DNA of 64,000 nt from Pirellulaceae bacterium (GTDB lineage: Bacteria; Planctomycetota; Planctomycetia; Pirellulales; Pirellulaceae), in contig JANQLU010000106.1 of NCBI GenBank assembly GCA_028280445.1, positions 124,001 through 188,000 of the forward strand. The letters are read 5' to 3'. The position numbers and the translations under genes are program-made. This document shows positions 17,519 through 26,135 of the stretch, in pieces (within the stretch, counting starts at the first letter, position 1; every line of letters starts with the position of its first letter). The notes under the pieces were generated by a model. It searched no databases. It was given only the letters and a program-made list of their open reading frames with translations, and had not been told where the DNA came from.

Positions 17519-18055
17519 CTAGGTGAGCGGCAATATCATGGCATTTCTTCGCGATCCCGCCGATTTGACAAACTGAAAACCGGCCTTTTCAAATGCGGGA
17601 ACGATGCCCATGAATTTATAGCTGGGAGAATCAGGTGCAACGGGATATGCCTCGACGTATTCCGCACCATTTTGTTTGGCGTAATCAATAGCGGCGGCCA
17701 GCAGTTGTGATGTCACTCCCTGTTTCCTAAACGGCCGTTTGACAAAGAAACAGGCGATCGACCACACGTTATCTTTTGATTCATCGCCGCCCAGAGATTT
17801 GTAAGTCTCGCGCGGGGCGATAGAACACCAGGCGATGGGTTCGTCATCCGAATATGCGAGCAAACCGATCGGAGTGCCGTCATCGACGCGATTTTTCATC
17901 GACGCTTTTTTTCCCGCTTTGCTGGGTATCGATTTTTTGTGCTCGTTTTTTCGCCAGAGCATGCACCAACAGTAATGCGGACCGCCACGACATTCGAACA
18001 GTTGTTCAAAATCGTCCCAGCGTTCTTCAGTAACGGGGTGGAATTCAAGTTTCAT
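17519..18055 (-). CDS. GNAT family N-acetyltransferase
   Basis: The 178-residue protein has the GNAT motif A as FFVKRPFRKQGVTSQLL, where the R-x-x-G-x-(G/T) loop binds acetyl-CoA pyrophosphate. It is preceded by the beta-strand WSIACFFV and followed by AAIDYAKQNGAEYVEAYPV. An N-terminal GGPHYCWCMLWR segment is typical of a GNAT subgroup often annotated as putative acetyltransferases of small metabolites. The substrate is not readable. It is a single gene on the minus strand. Confidence 0.85.
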   Translation of the reverse strand: MKLEFHPVTEERWDDFEQLFECRGGPHYCWCMLWRKNEHKKSIPSKAGKKASMKNRVDDGTPIGLLAYSDDEPIAWCSIAPRETYKSLGGDESKDNVWSIACFFVKRPFRKQGVTSQLLAAAIDYAKQNGAEYVEAYPVAPDSPSYKFMGIVPAFEKAGFQFVKSAGSRRNAMILPLT

Positions 18056-18548
18056 TCGTCGGGTCGTATCTATTCGCTTAACAACTTAGAGCACCGAACA
18101 GCCAGTGTGATCGATATTTTTGTGCATCGCCGGATACTGGCAAAGGTCAATGCGACACACGATCGTAGGTAGCGTTGATTAAATCAAAAAGTTGTGAATT
18201 TGAGCTGAGCGGCGAGGCGCTAGCCGCCGGTATTTGAGGGTTCACCGGCGGCTAGCGCCTTGCCGCTTGCCGCTCACGATTAATCAATATTGCCAAGCAC
18301 ACACTTGTCCAACAATGACTCGCAATAGCCCTCAACACAGTATCTCAGAAGATGAGGCGAGACGAAATCGATCTATAGATTTTTTAAATAGGGCTGGACG
18401 GTTTCTTTCGTTTGACCAAAATTTTTTTTTGTGAAAAAACATTGGCCACCAAATTCGCCAAACAAAAATTCTGTTGGAAAACCCCGCGATCAATCTCCAC
18501 CTGAGGTAGCTGACATTTTTTTCAATAGTTGATTTGACTCAGCGCCGA
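18056..18548. other. Intergenic region upstream of bestrophin-like gene
   Basis: No gene is supported in these 493 nt. A family B repeat occupies 18206-18277; the rest is AT-rich with no clear promoter. Confidence 0.55.
18206..18277. repeat. Family B palindromic repeat (copy B5)
   Basis: Arms 18206-18231 and 18243-18277. The right arm contains a 7-nt slip duplication (TTGCCGC twice), a sign of replication slippage in the stem. Confidence 0.9.
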
Positions 18549-19409
18549 ATGGCAGCGGTCGCCAACGTTGGATTGTTTCAAACCGAGTTACAGAAGATGT
18601 CGATGAGCTTTCATAATTCAATAAAAATAACATTTCACAACCTGATTCAAATTATCAACCTGCAAACTTTGATCGTCACATTGGGCGCGATCATTTCGAC
18701 CGCTGTTTGCATTCATTTTGGAATCGTAGGCGAATTCCCGTTGACCTTGGTCGCCACGGCGATTGTGTTTCCCATTGTTTTCTCGATCAACAGCGCTTAC
18801 AAACGTCGCGAAATTGCACTGCGTGAATACGCCAGTCTGAAATCGCACGGCAAAGCCATTTATTTCATCACCAGAGATTGCCTCGAAATGCCCAGACAAG
18901 AAACGCTGGACCACGCCAAAACGGAAATCGTTCAACTCTTGGCAGCTTGTCGGGATCTGTTTACCGACCACCATGATCAACTGCGCAAGAACGAAGAAAA
19001 CGTCTATCAACAATTTTCTCGGCTTTCTCGATTTGTCCGCAACGACTTGCGAGCAAACGGACTCGCTTCGGGCGAGTGTTCACGAACGAATCAATATTTG
19101 AGCAAGATGTTCATTTCGTTCGAGAATATGAAACACGTTTACCAATATCGAACACCACGAACACTGCGTTTATTCAGCCATCTGTTCGTCAGTTTGTTGC
19201 CAGTAATCTATGGTCCTTATTTTGCGCACCATGCGGCGGAATACTCGCCTGGATTAGCCTACGTGATGCCAGTATTGTTTGCAGTCGTATTGGTCAGTCT
19301 GTCCAATATCCAGGAACAACTGGAAAACCCATTCGATCAAATTGGCGAAGACGACATTAGCATCAACACCGAGCAATTTCATCGTCGGATGTACGACGCC
19401 GAAAATTAG
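18549..19409 (+). CDS. Bestrophin-like membrane channel protein
   Basis: The protein is about 286 residues with four hydrophobic segments in two pairs, near residues 40-75 and 215-255. The C-terminal signature EQLENPFDQIGEDDI is diagnostic of the bestrophin/YneE (UPF0187) family, where the acidic cluster is part of the cytosolic gate. The central SAYKRREIALREYASLKS matches the region after helix 2. Bacterial members form pentameric ion channels in the inner membrane. The start is uncertain: TTG 18534, ATG 18549 and ATG 18597 are all in frame, and none has a good ribosome site. Confidence 0.85.
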   Translation: MAAVANVGLFQTELQKMSMSFHNSIKITFHNLIQIINLQTLIVTLGAIISTAVCIHFGIVGEFPLTLVATAIVFPIVFSINSAYKRREIALREYASLKSHGKAIYFITRDCLEMPRQETLDHAKTEIVQLLAACRDLFTDHHDQLRKNEENVYQQFSRLSRFVRNDLRANGLASGECSRTNQYLSKMFISFENMKHVYQYRTPRTLRLFSHLFVSLLPVIYGPYFAHHAAEYSPGLAYVMPVLFAVVLVSLSNIQEQLENPFDQIGEDDISINTEQFHRRMYDAEN

Positions 19410-19414
19410 AACAA

Positions 19415-19436
19415 GTAGGGCCGGTTCCCACCGGCC
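19415..19436. repeat. Family C repeat, single arm (copy C1)
   Basis: GTAGGGCCGGTTCCCACC then GGCC. The arm itself folds (GGCCGGT/ACCGGCC). It starts 6 nt after the bestrophin-like stop. Confidence 0.85.
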
Positions 19437-19479
19437 GATCCACTTCTAACGTTTGATTGTCTATCGTTCGTAAAGTCGT

Positions 19480-19555
19480 TTTTTGACAGGATTTACAGGA
19501 TGAACAGGGTTTTTTTGGGATCCTATCCTGTCAATCCTGTTGATCCTGTCAAAAT
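19480..19555. repeat. Family D palindromic repeat (copy D1)
   Basis: TTTTTTGACAGGATTTACAG...AACAGG is inverted against CCTGTCAATCCTGTTGATC then CTGTCAAAA. Copies lie at 21411-21486 and 28657-28735. Confidence 0.9.
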
Positions 19556-19656
19556 AAGAACGACAGCATGTACATTTTGTTGACGGCACAAAATTGGCAT
19601 TGTAAAAATCGAGGGATCAGCGGAAATTATGGGATCGCAAGTATGGAGATTGGAGA

Positions 19657-19890
19657 ATGGATTCCGTGGTTCCGGACAAAGTAGAATTTGCTGCCGCAAA
19701 CTCGTTGGTGGCTTGGAAACATCGATTTGCAAGTTTGGTAAAAGACAAAGCGGTTAGTCATGCTGTTTCCGAGGGAACCAATGTAGTTACTTGGAATCAC
19801 TATCACGAAGCGGCATCGGAGGCGATAATAGAATTGTCAGAATTAATCAAATCAGAGCAAAACCCGAATGAGCGACGAGAAGCCGCCTGA
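19657..19890 (+). CDS. Small orphan protein, first gene of HNH operon
   Basis: This 77-residue, helix-rich protein (NSLVAWKHRFASLVKDKAV, then NHYHEAASEAIIELSELI) is not recognised. A GGAGATTGGAGA stretch precedes the ATG. It overlaps the next gene by 23 nt in a different frame, which suggests translational coupling and argues that it is real. The context is a four-gene same-strand run ending in an HNH endonuclease and a DinB-like protein. Confidence 0.55.
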   Translation: MDSVVPDKVEFAAANSLVAWKHRFASLVKDKAVSHAVSEGTNVVTWNHYHEAASEAIIELSELIKSEQNPNERREAA

Positions 19891-20305
19891 AAATCTCCCG
19901 ATCGATGCTGATGATTGGATCAGACAATTTATTGAAAAACTGGAATCCGAATTTCTTCTTATTGCCAAGTCGACATTCCTGAGACAGCCAACCGACGAAG
20001 ATTTTCACAATGCGTTGCTGTTCGCGACTCAGAGGCTCCTTTCTAATGAAGGAATGTCGCACGAAACTATCCGCGATACGCTTTCAGACTCATCGTTTGG
20101 ATGGACCGAAGAAAAGAACAAACGCCGCTTTTATTTAATTGACAAAGAATCATCGGGTGAAATTTCTTTTGATGAGGCTCAAGAACTCGAGGCATTAACG
20201 TTTCAAATGAGATATGCGTTTAAACCCATCCACGATGAACGAATTGCTGAAGCTGAACAAGAACTTCAAAATCTAAAAAATAAGCTCGATCGTAGCGAGA
20301 AGTAA
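19868..20305 (+). CDS. Orphan helical protein paired with HNH endonuclease
   Basis: This 145-residue, acidic, all-helical protein ends in a coiled-coil (IAEAEQELQNLKNKLDRSEK). The segment RRFYLIDKESSGEISFDEA then QELEAL resembles a small family I recall seeing next to HNH endonuclease genes in planctomycetes and cyanobacteria, with the pattern RR-x-x-LID-x-E-x-x-G-x-L/I-x-x-x-E. That recollection is not verified here. It starts inside the previous gene and stops 2 nt before the HNH start. A partner or antitoxin-like role is inference only. Confidence 0.65.
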   Translation: MSDEKPPENLPIDADDWIRQFIEKLESEFLLIAKSTFLRQPTDEDFHNALLFATQRLLSNEGMSHETIRDTLSDSSFGWTEEKNKRRFYLIDKESSGEISFDEAQELEALTFQMRYAFKPIHDERIAEAEQELQNLKNKLDRSEK

Positions 20306-20307
20306 TT

Positions 20308-20889
20308 GTGCTTTTCACCTATCCAAAAGCGAGACCTCATCGGAGACATGGTCCTTATGGATATTCTGATTACCAGCGGTATCGTCCTTGGTTGAGAGAT
20401 GAATTTGAGTTCCGTTGCGTTTATTGTCTTGAAAGAGAAATTTGGACCAAGCGAAAACGCGCGTTTGACATCGATCATATTGTTCCCATTTCACAGTCTA
20501 CCGATGGAGAACTCGACTATGAGAACCTTGCCTATTCGTGTGCCCGTTGTAATGGGGTAAAAAGCGATCAGGCGGTCCAGGATCCATTTTTTGCATTAAC
20601 AGATTCGTCGATTCGTGCTGACTCCAATGGTGTGGTAACTGGTACAACACCCGAAAGCAAAGATTTGATTCGAAAGTTGGATCTAAATTGTGATGATATG
20701 ATCAAATGGCGATGCCTGAAACTGGAACATGAAACGCTTGTTCAGCATGATTCGAAAAAACTTGCTTCGCTGACTCGGCTACCGGAAGACTTGCCAGATT
20801 TGAGTCGTTTGAATCGCAAACCAAATACGCGGCCCGAAGGTGTCAGCGAAAGTTGGTATGAGCGACGCAAGAAAGAGGAACTCGATTGA
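20308..20889 (+). CDS. HNH endonuclease
   Basis: This 193-residue protein has the HNH core in order: a first CxxC (FRCVYCLE near residue 33), DIDHIVPISQ with the catalytic His, an intervening ENLAYSC, then CARCNGVKSD with the closing zinc CxxC and HNH asparagine. The start is GTG at 20308. The C-terminal 90 residues have no recognised domain. HNH proteins of this small type cut DNA in defence, mobile or repair settings. The surrounding orphan genes make a defence or repair module plausible, but no companion modification enzyme is present. Confidence 0.88.
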   Translation: MLFTYPKARPHRRHGPYGYSDYQRYRPWLRDEFEFRCVYCLEREIWTKRKRAFDIDHIVPISQSTDGELDYENLAYSCARCNGVKSDQAVQDPFFALTDSSIRADSNGVVTGTTPESKDLIRKLDLNCDDMIKWRCLKLEHETLVQHDSKKLASLTRLPEDLPDLSRLNRKPNTRPEGVSESWYERRKKEELD

Positions 20890-21399
20890 ATGCTAGATCA
20901 TTTCAAACAACTGACCATCAGCCAATACAAAGCCGCTTTGCAAACGATCGAAGACATTGTTAACCAGTGCCCTGACGAGCAGTGGGCCGGAAAGGTTGCG
21001 AATAATTCGTTCAACGAATCCGTGTTTCACGTTTTGTTTTTTGCCGATCTATATCTTGGCGATGATCTCGATGAGTTTAAATCGCAAGAATTTCACCTGC
21101 AGCATTCATCTGAATTTGGCGACTACGAAGAACTGCAGCCCAAAATTCCAGAGAATACCTACACCAAAGCGTTTGTGAAAGAATATTTGGAACATTGCCG
21201 ACGCAAAGTTGATTTGGTCGTTGGCAATCAAACCGAAGACGAATTGAAAGCCGAATCCGGTATTCCTTGGCAAGAAATTACGCGCGGTGAATTGCACATC
21301 AACAACATCAGGCACCTGCAACATCACGCGGCACAATTAATCATGCGTCTGCGTTTGGACACGCAAGTCGATATCGGCTGGGTCAAGGCAGGTTTCTAA
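20890..21399 (+). CDS. DinB-superfamily protein
   Basis: This 169-residue protein is a four-helix bundle of the DinB/YfiT type. The start MLDHFKQLTISQYKAALQTI forms helix 1. FNESVFHVLFFADLYLGD and the late NIRHLQHHAAQLIMRLR hold the histidines that bind the metal in this superfamily. DinB-like enzymes include thiol transferases that use bacillithiol or similar thiols, but many have no known role. The ATG immediately follows the stop of the HNH gene (TGA then ATG), so they are co-translated. Why they are linked is unclear. Confidence 0.85.
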   Translation: MLDHFKQLTISQYKAALQTIEDIVNQCPDEQWAGKVANNSFNESVFHVLFFADLYLGDDLDEFKSQEFHLQHSSEFGDYEELQPKIPENTYTKAFVKEYLEHCRRKVDLVVGNQTEDELKAESGIPWQEITRGELHINNIRHLQHHAAQLIMRLRLDTQVDIGWVKAGF

Positions 21400-21410
21400 A
21401 CCGGTTGTAT

Positions 21411-21486
21411 TTTTGACAGGATTTACAGGATAAACAGGATTTTTTTCCGGACCTCATCCTGTCAATCCTGTTGATCCTGTCAAAAA
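21411..21486. repeat. Family D palindromic repeat (copy D2)
   Basis: TTTTGACAGGATTTACAGG and the inverse CCTGTCAATCCTGTTG flank a short loop. It starts 11 nt after the DinB-like stop. Confidence 0.9.
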
Positions 21487-21584
21487 AGATTTGTGTGCAT
21501 TTGCAAATTAGACCGGATCCCTCCGGCCGAATTGTCTTTCCCAATAAAGTGTTCGATTGTGACAAGACTTTTAACTGCCCGATT

Positions 21585-22946
21585 TCAATCCCAATCATCT
21601 GCACTCGCATCGGGAAACGCCTGTTGCAATCTTGATTTCAAATCATCGGATACGTCTTCCGCAAAATCAAATATTGAATTCTTGGGCCACCGGGTTCTGG
21701 TTTGTAGGATGTAGCGAGCGCCCGACTCGGAAAGATCGTAGATCCTGACTTTTTGCAACGCGGGCAAGTCACAAAAATGTTGGAGGATCTCAGGATGCTT
21801 CAATGCCGAGTCGAGTTCGAGGATAAGTGATTCGAGATGCTGAAACCTGTTTTTCGTTTCAAATTTCAAGTCTGCCATTTTAACGGCTTGTTCCCAATCA
21901 AGATCATGGAATCGAGCGCCGATTTTTTTGTAAACCCATTCGTAGCATTCGAATCGGATATCTAATCGATGGATATTTGTTTTGCCAAGTTCATCCAGCA
22001 TCCTGGCAAACGTGTCGTTTTCGACATGCGACATGTCCACCGAAACCAAAGTATTTGAGTCAGCTAACGTTTTCGTAATTTGTGAAACCTGCTCGGGAGT
22101 ATTTGAATCGTCAAGGTGAAGTGATACCAGACATTCACGCGTTTGACGAAACATCATGGAATTACCCCAAGGAAAATTTCCATGATTGAGCAATTGTGAG
22201 AACAGCAGGGGAAAGCGTGACTGGTATTCGACGTGTAGATAGATGATCTCGTCCGTCTCGAGTTTTTTGAGTGCCTGCAGATGCCGCTCTTCGTGGGCGC
22301 TTTTGGAATGTTCTGAGATAACGTATGCCAACAGCGCGGCAACGATCACAACCATGACGAGCGTTGTTTTGAGGGAATATCGGAACAGCTTTCCCCATCG
22401 TCGAATTCTGAATTCGACGGCAATGGCAACCATGACCATGACGAATCCGACAAAGAGAAAATTGCAAAGGATTCCCCACGGACGAAATTCAAGATGCCAA
22501 CCGTATCTCCACGAAGGCCAGTTGGAACCCTCCGACCAGAACCCGGGCTGATCTTCCCACCATGGATTGTTTCGATGCAGGCGAAGGTTCAGCTGCGGTG
22601 AATTGTTCAGGTTGGTGTCTGGTGCAAAAAAAGAGTGTTGCGAATAATTGGCGGCGATTTCATTGGCGTCGATATCAGGCGGCAATTGTCCCCAATTTCC
22701 GTAGATCTCTACGTCGTAGATCTCTACGTGAGTGCTGCTGAGATGGACAAAGGGCCAGCCGTGTTGCCTGTTGGTGACAGTGATCCCAGATGTACCGCCA
22801 CCACCATATTGTTCACCCGGAACAGCGACCAGAATCCATGGAATGACGACCACACAGAAAGCAACAGCCAAAGTTCGCTTGTGAACCCAGCGTTTTCTCC
22901 GAGGGGAATTTTCCCTTTCAATGGTTTGGGTCGAGCTCGATGTCAT
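21585..22946 (-). CDS. Membrane protein with leucine-rich-repeat-like C-terminal region
   Basis: The open frame reaches 23051, but ATG 22946 begins the plausible N-terminus (MTSSSTQTIERENSPRRKRW), giving 453 residues. Three hydrophobic segments are visible: RTLAVAFCVVVIPWILVAV, GILCNFLFVGFVMVMVAIAV, and LKTTLVMVVIVAALLAYVI. The motif before the last (LFRYSLKTTLV) resembles the RFSLRTLL stretch of a common planctomycete membrane family. The soluble C-terminal half has leucine-rich-repeat-like periodicity (LVSLHLDDSN, TLVSVDMSHV, NIHRLDIRFE, HLESLILELD). Function unknown. It converges on the DinB-like gene. Confidence 0.72.
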   Translation of the reverse strand: MTSSSTQTIERENSPRRKRWVHKRTLAVAFCVVVIPWILVAVPGEQYGGGGTSGITVTNRQHGWPFVHLSSTHVEIYDVEIYGNWGQLPPDIDANEIAANYSQHSFFAPDTNLNNSPQLNLRLHRNNPWWEDQPGFWSEGSNWPSWRYGWHLEFRPWGILCNFLFVGFVMVMVAIAVEFRIRRWGKLFRYSLKTTLVMVVIVAALLAYVISEHSKSAHEERHLQALKKLETDEIIYLHVEYQSRFPLLFSQLLNHGNFPWGNSMMFRQTRECLVSLHLDDSNTPEQVSQITKTLADSNTLVSVDMSHVENDTFARMLDELGKTNIHRLDIRFECYEWVYKKIGARFHDLDWEQAVKMADLKFETKNRFQHLESLILELDSALKHPEILQHFCDLPALQKVRIYDLSESGARYILQTRTRWPKNSIFDFAEDVSDDLKSRLQQAFPDASADDWD

Positions 22947-23294
22947 GGAAATGTTGTTTGACCAGGCGGACACTATTTTGAGTGTACCGCTAAATCGTTG
23001 AGTCGGCACAAATTTTCCAAGGGAATCATTTATACGTTTAATACGAAGCACGATGCGCGAGCAAAATGGTTTTGCGCGTTCGAACCACTCGCTCGCGCTT
23101 CGTACTTGTATGCCGGTGATTTGGCACGCGGAATTTGAAATATCGAATTGCTAGGAATTTAATCTGCATTTTCACCTCGATATCAATGGCACAGCCAATG
23201 CCACCTGCTTCGTTGACGTGGTAGAATTGATTCTCGTTCAACCCGTTTCCAACAGGGGTGCTGTAAAAAACATTCCGTTAGGCGACCTCATTTT
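22947..23294. other. Intergenic region with decayed family F repeat
   Basis: No gene is supported in this 348-nt gap. It separates divergent genes and contains F2 at 23040-23107. Confidence 0.55.
23040..23107. repeat. Family F palindromic repeat, degenerate (copy F2)
   Basis: ACGAAGCACGATGCGCGAGC is inverted against CACTCGCTCGCGCTTCGT with mismatches. Compare 48018-48092. Confidence 0.8.
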
Positions 23295-23738
23295 ATGTCA
23301 GCTCTCGATCGTCTTCTTGAACGCATTGGTGATCCGCGCGATGCCTCAAAGCCGCGCCCTTTGGTCACACTGGAAGAATTCTTTACTGACAACGATGATT
23401 CCGAATCGCTTGGAAGTTACGCGCGCGATCGTTTTGTTCCATCCGATTTCTACAATGCACTTGTTGAGCTTCGCGCCGTCGCAGGTTTTCACGAAATTTT
23501 TGTTGAAATCTTGCCCGAGCTATCACATTCTGGATGGCCACGATCAGAAACCGTTTGGATCGTTTCAGATTTTGACCGCCACGAATTGCCTCGGAATTTG
23601 ACGCGTACATTCTGGGACGGATTTTTGCCTAGTGATTGGTTGTCCTACCCGCGCATTGGTGGTGTGTCGTTGGAAACTCTTGCTGTGCCGGAAGGCGCAT
23701 TCGTTCAAGGTTTCGCCTACTATTACTACAATTCATGA
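23295..23738 (+). CDS. Orphan protein, unknown
   Basis: This 147-residue acidic protein starts MSALDRLLERIGDPRDASK and has a notable run of aromatic residues near the end (DWLSYPRIGG, GFAYYYYNS). No domain is recognised and no signal peptide or membrane helix is present. Codon use looks like its neighbours. It stands alone between family F and E repeats in an accessory stretch. Confidence 0.6.
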   Translation: MSALDRLLERIGDPRDASKPRPLVTLEEFFTDNDDSESLGSYARDRFVPSDFYNALVELRAVAGFHEIFVEILPELSHSGWPRSETVWIVSDFDRHELPRNLTRTFWDGFLPSDWLSYPRIGGVSLETLAVPEGAFVQGFAYYYYNS

Positions 23739-23792
23739 TGGTTTGGATTCTTAACAAGTTTCAGCACAAAGGTTTGGAATTCAATTTACGAT

Positions 23793-23959
23793 TGATACGA
23801 GCACGACGCGCAGGAGAGTGGATTGTGCGGATTGGGTGGCGCTGGCTCCGCCAGTGAGTGGAAACTGCAAAGAACCTTGAGCAAACATTTGTCAATGAAC
23901 AGAATTTGCCTCAACATCCAGACATTGCGGTTTGGGTGGCACTGGCTCCACCAGTGAAT
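23793..23959. repeat. Family F arm and two family E arms (copy E2)
   Basis: GATACGAGCACGACGCG at 23796 is a family F arm. GGGTGGCGCTGGCTCCGC at 23835 and GGGTGGCACTGGCTCCACC at 23934 are two direct, not inverted, family E arms about 100 nt apart. Confidence 0.75.
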
Positions 23960-23961
23960 TA

Positions 23962-24013
23962 AGACCGGATCCCTCCGGCTGTTTGTGGATTGGCCGGTGG
24001 GAACCGGCCCTAC
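23962..24013. repeat. Family C palindromic repeat (copy C2)
   Basis: A decayed left arm (AGACCGGATCCCTCCGGC) is followed by the intact inverse arm GGCCGGTGGGAACCGGCC then CTAC at 23992-24013. A similar decayed left arm occurs alone near 21510-21529. Confidence 0.85.
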
Positions 24014-24019
24014 AATTTC

Positions 24020-24319
24020 TTAACCAGCGCGCAATTTTGCGCGAATGGGATCACTAACCAAATGGTCGAGTGCATCGATTTCCGATCGCAGATCACTGGC
24101 ACTAGGCAAGATCAATTTGACATCCAACCGAAACGCTTCGACATTCCCACTGTGCATGATGGCAAAAGCGAGTCGATCGGCCGCGATCAGATCCATCGCA
24201 CCGGGGTACCAGATACAATCGATCCCGTTGTCGATAATCAGCACTGCTGCATCGACCTCCACGGGTGAAAGACAACAGTCGTTTCCAACTTGTTCAAAAT
24301 TGGGGATCAAACGACGCAT
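24020..24319 (-). CDS. Orphan protein, unknown
   Basis: ATG 24319 is preceded by AAGGAG at 10 nt and gives 99 residues (MRRLIPNFEQVGNDCCLSP). The longer frame to 24358 lacks a ribosome site. It is rich in branched aliphatic residues (VDAAVLIIDNGIDCIW), suggesting an alpha/beta fold, but no family is recognised. It ends 6 nt before the family C repeat. Confidence 0.55.
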   Translation of the reverse strand: MRRLIPNFEQVGNDCCLSPVEVDAAVLIIDNGIDCIWYPGAMDLIAADRLAFAIMHSGNVEAFRLDVKLILPSASDLRSEIDALDHLVSDPIRAKLRAG

Positions 24320-25087
24320 GACGAAAAAACTCCTTGGTGACAATTTTTTTAAACACAAATGTCACACAACACAAAAGCCGCCCGACACGGTTAGTAAACC
24401 GGCAGTTACTCCGGCCCGATTGGGGCATTGCTCCCCGACCAACGTCGGATCATCACTTTGCGCACCATCGACGCATCGAACGGCTTTTGCATTTCCATAC
24501 TCGTCAGAATGTAACTGTTGGCTTTGTCGTCAACTCGAAAGAACATCGAGTGACCAAGCCGCAAAGATTAGAAAGCCAATGCGGCAGCCTGACATGATGA
24601 TGTTTATTGTCGAGTAAGGGTTCGTAGTTTGCAACGGTGTTTCCATATGGTGGATGGGTGAGTCGAATGGCGAATTCTAGAACCGTTTGGAGGCTTAATT
24701 CATTGAAAACTTTCATCGGGCAACTCGACCGAATTGTTTTCCCGTTTGGGCGATTCGGTTGTGATAAAACAGTCAAGTGAAATTTTCCAAGTTCATTGTT
24801 CAATTGCGCTTGGGACGATTGGCAAGGTGATCTCTGATTGTCAGTAAAATCAAAAGGAATGGCAGCAAAATGGAGATGGAAATCAGTAGAATAAAGTTTT
24901 CGCATTGCTTGCTAAATATTCCTAATTGGATTACGAGCAAATCTCGTGGACTACTTTCGATTGATTTAAATTCTCGATTTTTTGTAAGCTTCAATCGAAT
25001 TTTTATTTGTACAATTTGCATGTTTTCGTTGTTACTCAGCCGATACAATACGGTTGGCTATAAACATAATTCTATATTTCTATTCGA
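24320..25087. other. 768-nt region without a convincing gene
   Basis: Several open frames exist on both strands, but none shows a domain, a ribosome site or protein-like composition. One minus-strand frame (24800-25048) could encode a C-terminal membrane helix (FILLISISILLPFLLILLTI) but begins with TTG and has no support. Around 24727-24775 the DNA resembles 21524-21570 (shared CCGAATTGT, TTTCCC, GATT and TTGTGA blocks), so part may be decayed repeat sequence. Confidence 0.5.
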
Positions 25088-25786
25088 ATGAATGAATTGA
25101 ATCCCAGAGATGAGTCAGACAAAACCTCTGGTTTTCTCGCGCGCACAATTCAAAACCTCGGCGAAGCGCTTACCGGTCTCGCGGTATCAGACAAAAAGGA
25201 CTGGTATCTTTCCCTAGGTTACGTTTTACAGCGAACGCGAAATGGCAGATTTTTATCCACGCTTAAAGATGAATGGGACAAATATCGAAAACGCGGGCGA
25301 ATTGACGAAGACTATGTGAATTCAGAACAACACGAAGAATGTTTGCAAGAACTGTTGGATTTCTTAGACAATGACTCACCGGACCAAGTCCGATTCTCTG
25401 CAATGAAACAAATTTTACTGAACGCAGCTACTGAGGAATTTTCAAGGCGAGAGGATGTACTGCCACAGCAATTAATGCGACTTACACGGAAACTAACATC
25501 CGGAGCGCTGATACTACTATCGACCTCTTACGAACTTTCCAAGACAAGCGGCGATTGTGAGCAACTAGGTGCATATGGTTGGCTGAAATTGGCTGCGGAA
25601 CAATCTCCACTTAATTTCAAAGAGCTAGTTGAAATTCATGAGCAAACGTTGATAGACAATCGTTTGATCTCTGATCGCGTGTATGGCGATCGTAGTGGTA
25701 TCGAGAAAGGCAACAAAAACTTCAGAATAACTTCGTTGGGCCTAGAATTGTGCCGATTCATTGCCGAACACGAAGATGAAATATAA
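25088..25786 (+). CDS. Orphan cytoplasmic protein, possible winged-helix end
   Basis: This 232-residue, soluble, charged protein starts MNELNPRDESDKTSGFLART. The middle is helical (LQELLDFLDNDSPDQVRFSA). The C-terminal 70 residues have the shape of a winged helix: a helix, then LIDNRLISDRVYGD and FRITSLGLELCRFI. Proteins of this general layout occur in defence islands, but I do not recognise a named family. It lies upstream of the Mrr-like gene on the same strand, separated by ~350 nt that include a decayed family E repeat. Confidence 0.6.
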   Translation: MNELNPRDESDKTSGFLARTIQNLGEALTGLAVSDKKDWYLSLGYVLQRTRNGRFLSTLKDEWDKYRKRGRIDEDYVNSEQHEECLQELLDFLDNDSPDQVRFSAMKQILLNAATEEFSRREDVLPQQLMRLTRKLTSGALILLSTSYELSKTSGDCEQLGAYGWLKLAAEQSPLNFKELVEIHEQTLIDNRLISDRVYGDRSGIEKGNKNFRITSLGLELCRFIAEHEDEI

Positions 25787-25789
25787 CAA

Positions 25790-25965
25790 GGTGATGCACT
25801 GAAATAGCCAGCGGTGCGAAGATTTTAAGCAATGTAGTATTGGATTAACGTAGTGCATGGGGCACTAAAGGCTATGCAGTGAATTGGAATTTGGAACATA
25901 AAATTAACAAATTGCAAGGTTTCAAATTGTTGTCGTCACTTTGCAATTGCTGGCGAAGCACCTAG
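25790..25965. repeat. Family E repeat, strongly decayed
   Basis: ATTAACAAATTGCAAGG and TTTGCAATTGCTGGCGAAGC match text inside the clear copy at 27028-27134 (TTTGCAATCACTGGCGAAGC). The left arm (near 25795) is barely recognisable. Confidence 0.5.
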
Positions 25966-26135
25966 TTGGTGATTCTGGTTTAAATTTCCGCGGCCAAATG
26001 TTGCCCATAGCAAGTTGCAGGCTTATAGTGAAAATACAATCGAGTGAAAAAAGAAGCACAGATTGGCTGTGTATTATAGTTGGATTCCCACCTATCACTC
26101 AATTGTCCAAGAAATTTGCAATCAAACCAAAGCTT

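Noticed and set aside
24504..24905. Minus-strand 133-residue frame
   Set aside because: No domain, no ribosome site, and composition (many His, Pro, Ser, Cys mixed) unlike real proteins here.
24800..25048. Minus-strand frame with a C-terminal hydrophobic helix
   Set aside because: Only the helix is protein-like; it starts with TTG, has no ribosome site and no recognised relatives. Kept as a note in the intergenic entry.
25941..26135. N-terminal extension of the Mrr-like protein from ATG 25941
   Set aside because: The segment lies on a decayed family E repeat and does not look like protein; the Mrr_N domain starts after 26150.
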